Positions 1 to 11,100 of a stretch of DNA of 64,000 nucleotides are shown one piece after another. This stretch comes from Lamellibrachia columna. Taxonomy: Eukaryota > Annelida > Polychaeta > Sabellida > Siboglinidae. The stretch lies in the NCBI GenBank assembly GCA_963662155.1, contig OY759267.1, positions 19,848,438 through 19,912,437 on the forward strand. The letters are read 5' to 3'. Every line of letters begins with the position of its first letter. The stretch's first letter is position 1. The notes under the pieces were generated by a model. That model was not told where the DNA came from. It saw nothing but the letters and a program-made list of their open reading frames with translations, and ran no database searches. The position numbers were made by a program, and so were the translations under genes.

Positions 1-99
1 GATTTGTTGCTGCATGTTTCATTTCATAAAACACAGATATGGCAGTGCATTTCCATTATTCATTTTCAATACCAATTATAAATTTTCTGGTTTTGTACT

Positions 100-485
100 T
101 TAAAATGTAGTGATTACGAGTTTTTTTATTTCCACTGGTAATTTATTCCATAGTTGTGCCCCTGTTAATTTCAAAGAGTTCTCTCCAATCCGATTTTATA
201 TGTTGGTATAAATGCATCCTGTCTTGAACTTCTCATCCTGACCTCCCTATTAAGTTTATAGAATTGATTGAATAAACAAGGGAGCAGATTACTGCTCTGT
301 TTATACACAAATATAAGAATATTAAGTGTATATAATTCAAAATCTTTTAGAATATTGTAGTGTGATGGTACTATCGCGACGTTTACGTTTAGCTAATGTT
401 TTAAGTAAGAGATTTTGGGCAACTTGTATTTTTGCGAAGCTTGTTTTACACGCAGCCCTGTATAATTCAATCCCATAACTTATAT
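100..485 (-). mobile_element. LINE reverse-transcriptase C-terminal remnant
   Basis: Read on the minus strand with a few frame breaks, this stretch gives the tail of a non-LTR retrotransposon polyprotein. Recognisable pieces are GIELYRAACKTSFAKIQ, then further down LTGAQLWNKLPVEIKKL, which match the usual 'YGIELYG...LQ..QN' and 'LWN.LP..IK' motifs found after the RT domain. Stops and frameshifts interrupt it, so it is a dead fragment. Clade is not assignable beyond a Jockey/CR1-like group. Confidence 0.65.
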
Positions 486-2680
486 GGGGAAGTACATATA
501 TATACTAGTATGTATACTACTCTATCCGATCCTTAGGACTGTTCAAAGCCTTTTACACTACACCCTCTGGCAAACCTGCTCATTCCACCACCAACTTGGC
601 TCCTGTTGAAAGCATTCTTAAGTTTAACATATCAATGGAGACAAAGGAAGATTTTAAAAATAAATTGCTTATTGGTCCTTTTTCAATTATAAAGTATAGT
701 GCGTTGTGCCGCAATTAATTAAGTAATTCTCAATAATAATAATATGAATTTAAATAAATTTAATATGAATTTATATAAAATAATATGTTCTCGGGAGCTT
801 TATGTAAAATTTCGTAGGTTAAATGTGTATATGTAGTTAAGAGGATAAACTGTATAAAACAGACAAGCTGGTTAAAACATCTTATAAATTTACACCAAAA
901 AGGATAACACTTTAAAATTATAATAAATCTATAACATATATTACATATACATAAAACATTTAAATGATATATATATATATCTTGTTCATTAAAAACACAG
1001 GGAAAGTGACATATTCAAATTGTTACACATAGGCTAATTTAAAAAGATGTACTACAAGTGTGCCAAGGTCAGGCAAAAAACATATTACAAAACTGTTAAA
1101 CTATACACAATGATAAATATAGCGCGAAATAAAAAATGTTTTTACTATTTATGCTGAAGTCTGACGAGTCTGAATGTTTTGGATTGGATGATCTTAACGT
1201 AACCAGTAAACGGTAGCTACATTGATATGTTCTGTTGGCAGGCTGACAGATGCAGAGCCTCAGAGTAAAACCGTTGAAAGTTTGAAATCTACGAGCGATG
1301 AAGGTAACAAAAGTATCTGATGGTAATTGCAATGTTTGTGTCACCCATATATGCATTGTGATTTTAAACTCATGATGCACTTGTGAGCACTGAGAATGAA
1401 AATGATTTGAAATGGCAGCAAATGTACCAAATTAATTATCTTTATCTAAGAATAGATAAATATGGCACACAGTGAAATACGTCATCAATCTGTTGAATCT
1501 CTTCACAATGACATCTGCTATGCTGTATACAGACTTCATTCATACTGCCATGTTACATGTGTGTGCCATTTATCTATTACTATTAGCTTCTTTTAACAGG
1601 TAATTCCAGGAACATAGTTGTCAGTGATGCTATCTTTAATATCCCTTGGAAAGCTGCTGCATTATCATTTGTCAACTTATACTTCAATAACTTATTTTAG
1701 TTGCATTTTGCAAAATATTCCTTCCATGTCCTCATATTTTCTCATCAGTTACATTTATTTCTGATTTTACTTTTATGTAAAATTGGATTTGGCTTTGATC
1801 ACTGTTGTGCTACATTAACAAGCATATTATATGTATCCATTTGTTATATTTTATGGTTACACTCATACAAAGGTTAATGACCTGCCCATTAATTTCTACC
1901 TCTGTACATTTGTTGTGGTAACTGACAAGGACTTGTTTGGTTTGTAATCGTATCGAAGAAACGCAGCACAGCCAAAGCTGAAGAGTCAACAATGCCTTAG
2001 ACGCTAGCCTGTATGAGTTTAATTTCGCACACCGTTCTGATCACATTGGCAATATTTATGTCCTACACTTTTGTTGTTTGCCCAATGCCTTATGGGTGTC
2101 CGTGAAGCCGTGTCAATAATAGAACACCCCCACTTCTTGTGTGGCGTGTTTGTCGGGCGCGCCAGTTCAATTACACGAGACCTGGACCAACTCTGCTTAT
2201 CCTTCTGCGTGTCTTTCACTCCTGAGCCACCAGTGTCTGAAGAATTGCTCATTAAATCCAGGCCATTCACAGTTAGATATTGGAAATGCTGTGTCATTCT
2301 ACTGATACAAATTCGTGCCTGTATCCAGGTATGCCCTCTCAAGGTTTATCTAATGTGTTGGTTGAACGAGGTCAATATTTTCCAGTCACTAACCTGTAGC
2401 CACTACTTGCAAAATTAAAAAGTATGCAAACATGTTTTACTTTCCCTTATAAGTTGTATTAGTCCACCACTTATAGGGCACATATCGCTTAACTTTTTTA
2501 CCTCTTACGTTTATCCTGATTACATTTATTTATTTTTATTCATTTAGTGAGCAAAATGCCACATTTTTAATGTACCGTTTCAATGTCTGTTATGCCCTAT
2601 TTATGCATGTGAAGACTTAATTGTTAATTCTAAATAGAATTCTACTTTGAAGAAAATATGTGTTTGTGGGTATAGTGTAC
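486..2680. other. AT-rich 5' flank, no supported gene
   Basis: AT-rich sequence upstream of the transglutaminase. Positions about 515-610 match the distal part of a SINE also seen near 62440-62540. Open frames near 2020-2420 on both strands have no recognisable motif, so I do not call a gene. Any 5' untranslated or N-terminal exon of the transglutaminase could lie here but cannot be located from sequence alone. Confidence 0.5.
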
Positions 2681-2684
2681 ATAA

Positions 2685-3471
2685 ACACAAACTCTGTGTG
2701 GCCTTGCCTATGTTTCATCGCTAAGTACAAGCTATATGTGGCCTGACCTATGTTTCAGCATTAAACACAAACTCTGTGTGGCCTGGCCTATGTTTCAGTG
2801 CTAAGCACAAGCTGTATGTGACCTGACCTATGTTTCAGCATTAAACACACTATGTGGCCTTGGTTATGTTTCATTGCTAAACACAAACTCTATGTGGCCT
2901 TGCCTGTATTTCAGCATTAAACACAAACTCTGTGTGGCCTGGCCTGTTTCTGTGCTAAACACAAACTCTGTGTGGCCTTGTCTATATTTCATTGCTAAGT
3001 ACGAGCTATATGTGGCCTGACCTATGTTTCAGCATTAAGCACAAACCTGGCCTGTTTCAATGCTAAACACAAACTTTGTACGGCATGGCCTATCTTTCAG
3101 TTCATGTGTCACACAAAGTCCATACATGTGGCATGTGTCATGCAAACTCCATACATGTAGCCTATGTCATGCAAACTCCATGTGGCCTGTATCATACAAA
3201 CTCAATTTTCCAACTGAAAAATGGAGTTTAACACTTGCTAAGCACAAACTATGTGGCTTGGCGTATGTTTCAGTGCTAAGCACAAACTCCATGTGGCCTT
3301 GCCTATGTTTCTGTGCTAAATACAAACTGTGTGGCCTGACCTGTTTCAGTGCTAAGCACAAACTCTACGGCCTGGCCTTTGTTTCATTGCTAAACACAAA
3401 CTCTGTATAGCCTGGCATGTGTTTCAGTGCTAAACACAAACTGTATGGCCTGACCTGTGTTTCAGTGCTAA
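2685..3471. repeat. 40-bp minisatellite, left block
   Basis: About 20 units of roughly 39-40 bp. The unit core is CTAAACACAAACTCTGTGTG followed by GCCTGGCCTATGTTTCAGTG. Two alternating variants, one with CTCTGTGTGG and one with CTATATGTGG, suggest growth partly as dimers. Almost every unit ends in TATGTTTCAG, a good 3' splice-site sequence. The array resumes at 4829-4902 after an inserted transposon. Confidence 0.9.
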
Positions 3472-4828
3472 GGCGTAGGCGAAAAAAGGTGTGTTTCCGG
3501 TAACCCAACACTACCTAAAAAAACGGGCTGACCCTAATCTTTTTATTTGATATTTCAATCAATGTTCGTTTTGTTACATTTAGTTAGAACTAATAAAACA
3601 ACACTTGAGTAAAATTCGACCTTCGTATTCAATGACATGTGTGCACTACCGAACTTATTTGGGCCTGCAGGCGTGATTGGAGGGATCGTTAATATTTCAC
3701 CAAATAAGCGGTCTTGTTACACGCTGAATCACGTTGGCTAGGGATGGCAAGATGGCACTTGCGTCTCTAGTCTGCGTAATAAAACGCCAGTGCTTATTCC
3801 ACAGGAAAATCCTACTCGGAAATTTGTTATACTGTCAAACGAAATGTTTGACAGCATTACCAAAGAGTATGGCTGCAACGATGGATCGTGTGAAATCGCC
3901 ATGGCGGAACTGGAGGACGGACGTGTTGTTTACCTCGCCGACGCCAGTCATAAACGTGGTTATGGCACTTAGATGTAAATTCATCATGATCTCATGCACA
4001 CTGGATCCTGCCAATACCGGCCCTTCAAAGTGGCATCAGCTTTTAAGGAGCAAGCAGGCAAGGGCAGGGGCAAAATTTCTGGCAAGATGCCACCAAAACA
4101 CTTTGCAAAAGCTCCTGCTTCTAACGTCAAGCAACATGATGAGGACGACACGTCAAGCACACCTCACTGCGCAAACAGCCCGACTGCTCACAGAGTGTGT
4201 TGAATGTCAGAAAACAAGAGTTGTGTACGGCAGAAGCCAACTGTCAGAATGGCAGAAAACTATGTTTGCTATGCTACTGTCACAGCTTGACTACACTTGT
4301 GGTAGCCACATCACACCGCCGAGTCACTCACTGCATGGCATCGTCGTAGTTAGGATGGACATCAACTGTTCAAACCCAGTAGAAGCCTCATTCTACAGCT
4401 CTGCCCTGGGGCAAGGGAACATGTGATTTTACTCATTACTGTGGTGCAGACGGGGCTGAAAGAGACGTGAAGCTGAAACATAGTTTCAAAACAGAGTTTC
4501 CCATCTGTGCTGGGTGCAGCAGGGATGGCTATGTGAAAGCTGTGAATCGCAGTTGGAACATTTCTGGCGAAAGGGTGTTGCGTCACATTGTAATTTTTAA
4601 AGATTTAGTTTAACAGTATTCATTGTTTTAATTAAACTAACTTTATTACGTGATATCTACATTCAGCACTGACTATTGCCATTGGTACAGATGCTTTATT
4701 TTTATTTCAGTGTAATAAAGTGCATCGCATAAATTTACAGTAGTGTTAAAAAAATATAATAAAAAAATATTTCCGTACCTAAGTTTTTTGGGCCCGTTAC
4801 CTGAAACACAAAATGTTTTTGTTTAGGC
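3472..4828 (+). mobile_element. 1.36-kb DNA transposon with Cys-rich protein remnant
   Basis: The insertion splits the 40-bp minisatellite. CTAA stands on both sides (3468-3471 and 4829-4832), consistent with a 4-bp target duplication, although CTAA is also part of the repeat unit. The ends form an imperfect inverted repeat: GTGTTTCCGGTAAC near the left end, and GTGTTTCAGGTAAC when the right end is reverse-complemented. Inside is a broken coding region on the plus strand. It resembles an unclassified transposon-associated protein that I know from repeat families in invertebrates and fish. Confidence 0.65.
3734..4612 (+). pseudogene. frameshifted Cys-rich transposon protein
   Basis: Three plus-strand frames must be joined to read one protein. 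The first part, from about 3790 to 3972, includes PTRKFVILSNEMFD. The middle part continues to about 4426 and carries CVECQKTRVVYG, DYTCGS and INCSNPVEASFYS. The last part, about 4427-4612, carries HYCGADG and FPICAGCSRDGY. The spaced Cys pairs suggest zinc binding. The order and motifs fit a repeat-associated family whose biochemical role I do not know. Internal stops and at least two frame changes show that this copy is dead. Confidence 0.6.
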
Positions 4829-4902
4829 CTAAACACAAACTCTGTATGGCCTGGCCTGTGTTTCAGTGCTAAACACAAACTCTGGTCTGACCTATGTTTC
4901 AG
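4829..4902. repeat. 40-bp minisatellite, right block, abutting an exon
   Basis: Roughly two more units of the array seen at 2685-3471. The last unit ends in CCTATGTTTCAG at 4902, which is also the 3' splice site of the first recognised transglutaminase coding exon. Confidence 0.85.
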
Positions 4903-5124
4903 TAATGCCACTGCTTCTCGTGAAGAACGTTGACATGAATGCTGAGGAGAACTCAAAGATCCACCATACAACGGACTACGTGATTGCATCACCCCGGGTG
5001 ATAAGAGAGAACGTCACACCAGGGACGTTGATCGTGCGTCGGGGGACAGAATTCACGGTTAAGGTGCTATTTAACCGGCCCTACAATAAGGAGAAAGACC
5101 GGTTGCATTTCGTCTTTGAACTAG
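4903..5124 (+). CDS. transglutaminase exon 1 (first recognised coding exon)
   Basis: The acceptor TATGTTTCAG lies at 4902 and the donor G|GTGACT at 5124/5125 (phase 1). It encodes the start of the N-terminal domain: LLVKNVDMNAEEN, HHTTDY and TLIVRRGTEFTVKVLF are typical of the family. ATG 4905 is two bases into the exon and aligns near the usual family start. The strong acceptor before it means a 5' UTR or N-terminal exon probably lies upstream. Confidence 0.88.
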
Positions 5125-8100
5125 GTGACTAGTTAATGCCCTGCAGTGCTTCAACCAATAACTTATAGTAATAATATTTCAGTGCACAATATTGACCAAT
5201 CACCAAGAAATAACTAACGTCGAATGTTACCAGATCTAATGATAATTGTTACAATGAACTGCATTAGAAATCATATAGATTGTACTTCAACTACAGTCGA
5301 GCCTCGTTACTATGCAGGATTCAGATATAACGTGGTTGGTCGTGGATCCTGATTTTCTATGCCGGGGGGAACAGGAATAGCTGTCTTTTGGAGGGTCTTT
5401 TGCCCGTGTTCGTGTGCCAATGGTACGATCGCCGCACCAATCTATTTCCTGACTAGCTCTTGTTTTGCGTGATGTACTCCTCGTGTGTGTCAAACCTACT
5501 TAGAATTGCTTTGACAGTTCTCAATATGAACAAGTGGTGAGGTGTTGTTTCAGTGTTTGTTCAGCGCTGGCATCAATCCTTTATGCTGCTTGCTTCACCC
5601 ACACCTCAGTGGTTTGTAAATTGCAATCAAGATTCACAAATATGCCTTCAATAAGAATCAGTCAAATAGTCTTAAATGCTATTTAGTAGCCAACACCAGT
5701 ATGAAACGGGTGAAATGGCATACTTCTGTTGCATCGTAAATCTAAGTTTTTGTGGTGCCAAACCAAGCTCAAAGCAGTGTTATGGGTGCGCAAAAATCCA
5801 AATTCGTCATCTGCATATGAAACGGTGAATCAGTGGTACGGGAGATGTTCGTCGTGATTGTATTCGAGATCGGTTGAAAGACGAAGTAAAATAATTAATG
5901 ATGCAACCTATAATTGTTTTCAATGTTTAATCAGCTTTCACACTGCATGTTTGCTTACTCAGATCCAGGTTATTATTTTTGAATCAAATTAGTCAATCAG
6001 TCTGTACCAGTTCATCATAGCAAATTTATTCTATAACTGAACATGTGTATTTTATTCAGTTAAAAATTCAACAGAGTGTACTATTTAAAAAATAATACAC
6101 ATGAAGCTGTATTAACAGCGTATAGACTGCTCGACCAGCACACAGTGGCAGTGGCTTCTACAGCATTCTTGGTACTGGAGGGGGTGGAGATATCTGTTGT
6201 TTAATAGTGCCCTGGTGGCAGATATTGGAACACCTAACACGCTTCACTTACAACACAGTCTGAAATCGTGTACCCCGACCACCACGAGTATAACGAGGCT
6301 CAACTGTACAAACCTTATAGGCTAAACAAATTTGGAAAGAACTAAAAAACATTGGACATTATTCTGAAAATGTAGATGTTACTGTGTTTGGAAGTCCAAC
6401 TACGAATCAAATGCGAGTAAAGAAAAATTCAAATAAAATACGAGTATAGAAAAATTAAAATCAAATACGAGTAAAGACAAATTTATATAAAAATGGCTAA
6501 ATGATCTTAACATTTTGATGGAGACTGATGCGATCCATGAGAGACCCGTTTGTGACTAAATAGCTCTCTCTAAAACCCATTTACAAGGTATCGACATTGG
6601 CTTAGAAACAACACCTTGATCAGTGACAGATTTTTACCAGTCTTTTCCGGTGCAAATGAAGCTAGATGAGGTAGCAATTGAAGAGTCCTTTTAGTATCAC
6701 ACATTGGTATGCAAGACTATGTTGAAGTGCATGAATCTAGTGAGGTGATTGTGATATGGTTTGTGTTGACTCGTTCCAGCGGGTGATGTGGCAAAGGTGA
6801 GTAAGGCGAACCTCTTCTCGCTGGATGTCAAGGAAGGCCTCAAGTTTGCCAGCTGGAGCGTGTGCGTCGATAACGAAATCAAGGAAACGAGCACCGAGGA
6901 GTTGGCTGAACAGGAAATCATCATGGTCATGATGCAGCCTACAGACATGCCCCCCGTGGACCAGCCAACTCCCGAAGGAGAGACGGAGGAAAAACTGGCG
7001 GAAGAAATACAAGAGAAAGGAGAAGAGACGAAAGAGGAAGAAAATATTGAGGTGGAGGTGAACAGAGAAGATGAGAGAGTAAAGGTGCCCGTGGACACCG
7101 GCCATCGGTGGCAGTCATTTATTGTGCGCACGCCACCAGATTGCATTGTAGGTAGGTGGATGGTGAGCATCGACACGGTTGACAAGGCACCGACGAGTAG
7201 ACGCCAGAGAACGCTGCATCGCTTCACGTACAAGTATTCTCTGTATATTCTCTTCAACGCCTGGAATAGAGGTAATGTCTTGTTCTTGTAACTATTAGTT
7301 AATTATCAAACTAATTATTAATTAGTTACTGCCACACATGCTTGTGATTTTTTCACTTATATATATATATATATATATTATTTTTTTCACATGGATCTGC
7401 AGTCTAGAAACCTAAATATTGTGCAACACATTTATTATTATTTATTTATTGACATATTCAACTTTTTAGAACTCGCTGAGCACTGTGTGTGATTCAGGTC
7501 AGAATGGCAAGGGTGGGAACGCACATGCCTCACTTCATGTCTGCAATGTCAACAAGCTCTTAATGATCTTAATAAATAACCCATCTATGTAACATCGACC
7601 CTGCTGAGGAAGGGAAGTCATGTTTTCTTTTGAAAATGCCCGTAATTGAATCGCACACATGCATGCACGCGTGCTCAAGCACATCAAATGATACTGAATT
7701 CACGTATTAAGCCTGAACATTGCATACAATTTTCTACTTCTTAAGTATATAACAAGTGCACTGAGTTGAAGCAGTTCGCACTGGGCGTGTGGTTTGTTTC
7801 AGCGGACCAGGTGTTCATGGAGAATGCCAATTTGAGGGACGAGTATGTGTTGAATGAATTTGGGAAGATTGTGACAGGCAACTACAAACAGGTCACCGCC
7901 AAGCCATGGCTCTTTGGCCAGGTAGGACCTTCCATATCTTGGCAGTTCTCGGCTGGCATTAACATCCACTGCTAGTGTGATTAAAAAGGCTCATATGAGT
8001 CATAATTTCCATCACATCCAGCCAAGTTCTCGTTTCTTCAGCGGTGGTTACAAAGGCTGTTCAGACTCCTAATGACAAAAGTGAAAGTTTTTTCGACCGC

Positions 8101-11100
8101 AGTTTTCTAAATTATGTCCAACCGTTCATAGCTCAGCACTGATATTGGAATATATAATTGTTCTTCGGCATCCTACTGTCTCTGTTACAATTCACATAAA
8201 GACAGCAGTACTAAATTATATGTCCAACCATTCATAGCTAAACACTGGTATTTGAATATACAGTCGAACCTCGGTATTATGGTCACCCATGGGACTGCGT
8301 CAAAGTGACCATAATAGAGAGGTGACCTTAATAATGAATATGGCCACTGAAGCATCATAATAATAATAATAATACTATTTTTCTATAGCGCTAATTCCCG
8401 CATGGCGGATCGATGCGCTGTACAAGAAATATAATACATGTATATTAATAAATATAAATAGATAAACTGTAACTTATTAAAAATATCTATATATCTATAT
8501 ATGAACACTGGTTTTAAGACGTACAATACTAAAAAGAGGAATGTAAATTATATAAATAAAATTAAACTTTGGTTTTAAGACTTACAATGCTAAACCTTTG
8601 TATGTAAATTATATAAATTAATTTTAAACAAATTAAACACTGGTTTAAAGACGTACAGTACTATGTAAATTATGTAAACTAATATAAAAATAAATAAATA
8701 AATACTGTACCAAAAATGTGTATGTAAATTATATAAACTAAACTAAACTAATACTGTACTAACAATTTTTATGTAAACTATAAATTAATATAAAAACTAA
8801 ACACTAATTAAAATGTATATAACACTAAAAAGAAATTATAAAGCAATGTCCATCATTTCAAAACAATTTGAATTAATTAAAATGTCTAATAAAAAGATGT
8901 CTTTAAACACTTTCTAAACACAGAAAGTGTCCCCAATGCACGAATGTTCACAGGTAATTCATTCCATAGTCATGGTGCTGCTGCGCCAAATGCCGAATCG
9001 CCAATACACTTCTTTGTTATGCCTTGGTGCAGTGTTAGCGCATAGTTCTGGCGTAGGCGTCCGTCACGTTTTCGTGGTTGAACAAGTTCTGCAAGATAAG
9101 ACGGCGCCAAACCATTGATGCATTTATAAGTCATTACCAACATCTTGAAGGCGATTCGGCTCTCAACCGGCAGCCAATGCAGCTCCTTCAACACTGGTGT
9201 GATGTGGTCGTGTTTACTGGTGCGTGTTATTAGCCTGGCTGCATTGTTCTGGACACGTTGCAACCGGGCTGTCTGTGATAACCGTATGTTATGCAAGAGG
9301 GAGTTACAGTAGTCCAGGCGAGAGGTGACGAGTGCATTGACAGCACTTTTCGCGGCTTCAGTTGTTAAATAGTGCCGTATTGATGACAGTCTGTACAGAT
9401 GGTAGTTACATGCGGCACACACAGCAGTCACATGATCTGTCATCGTCAGATGTTGATCCATGTGAACTCCCAAATTCCTTATGCGATCTGATGGTGAAAC
9501 CGTATCGTCTCCGATTGTCAAGGAGCAGCCTCCGTACATCCTGAGATGATGTTTTGATGTAAAGATCATCATCTTTGTTTTTTCGTCGTTTAGTTTCAGC
9601 ATGCGCAGCGCCTTCCATTGTCTGGCTTCCCCAATACAGTTTGCGAGTCGCCTCGCAGTTTTCACTTGGTCGCCTGATGTAGCGGGATTGTACGACGCAT
9701 ATAGTTGAATGTCGTCGGCATACTTATGGTATTTTATGCCATGTCTTTTGAATATCTGCTGCAATGGGGTGGTGTATAGAGTAAACATAACTGGCCCAAG
9801 GACCGAGCCCTGTGGCACACCACTCTGTAGCGGAATAGTCGCGGATGTTTTTGAGTCTATCTTGACACAGTGGGTGCGGTCTTCCAAGTACATCCGGAAC
9901 CATGATAACGCTATTCCACACACACCGTATTCGTCGTGCAATAGTGTCAGCAAATGTTCATGGTTCACTTGATAAGTCCAGCATGACAAACAGCATTGCA
10001 CGATTCTTGTCGAGTACACTAGTAATGTCATGCTGAACACGCAGTAGAGCTGTTTCTGTACTGTGAAGCATCTTATATGCCGATTGGTATTCTTCATGCA
10101 GCCCATTCAAGGTGAGATGGTCAAGCAAACGACGAACTGCCACTTTCTCCAAGACTTTGCCGACGAATGCTATATTTGATACTGGTCTGTAGTTCTTTAA
10201 CATGTCTTTGTCGAGAGTGTCGGATTTCAGAAGTGGTTTTACTATTGCTGTTCTCAACGTGATCGGAAAGAGTACTTGCTTAAAGCTGTTATTCACTATT
10301 GCCACCAGATAAGGAATGTGCACACCAACTGTTTTCTTCAACAGATCAGTGGGGCAAGAGTCCAGGCTGCATGTCTTTGATGGGCATAGGCTGATGATGT
10401 TCTGCATTTCCTCTTCACTAGTAGGTAGCAGTCGATTGAGTTCGTTCGACAAACGTTGGCTTTGGCTGCCAGAGTCGATAGCACAACAAGAATACTCTTC
10501 GCCATTGGTCAGCTTTGTGTGTATCTGCATTCTAATTCCTTGTGTTTTCTCTGCAAAGTAGGTTGCGAAGTCATTGCACAGTGTTTCAGTGTTACTGGAT
10601 TGTGAATTATTCCCGGTGGGTTTAGCAGAGTGTTAACCACACGAAAGCATGTTCGCTGGTCAAGTGATGACAACACTGACTCGTAGTGAGCACGCTTCGC
10701 TCGCTTGATCATGTTGTTGACCGCTGTTCGATGCTCAACAAAAATCTGCCGATGCACCTCGAGTTTCGTTGTTCTCCATCTGTTCTCGTTTGCACGTCTT
10801 AATGCCCTGGCTTGATGAATGTCGTCATTGTACCACGGTTCCTTGCGTCGGCAAGCTTTCATTATCACAGTAACTGGGGCATGCAAGTCAATAGTGGATA
10901 AGACTGCATGCTCGTACTGGCCGACCATGGTATTCACATCTAGAGTAGTATCTATTGATGCAAGACGCGAAGAAAGGTCAGTTTCGAGGCGAACCAGATC
11001 AAGTCCGCGAAAATCACGCAGCTGTTTCATGACACGAGCAGACACTGGGCTAGCAGACGACAGACGGAAAACGACACTAGTGATCTGACTTGCTGTTCAG

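Noticed and set aside
2019..2418. Overlapping open frames on both strands
   Set aside because: No recognisable motif, splice logic or homology that I can see.
3060..3410. Plus-strand open frame of 116 codons
   Set aside because: Low-complexity translation of the 40-bp minisatellite.
6697..7257. 186- and 122-codon minus-strand frames
   Set aside because: Antisense to transglutaminase exon 2.
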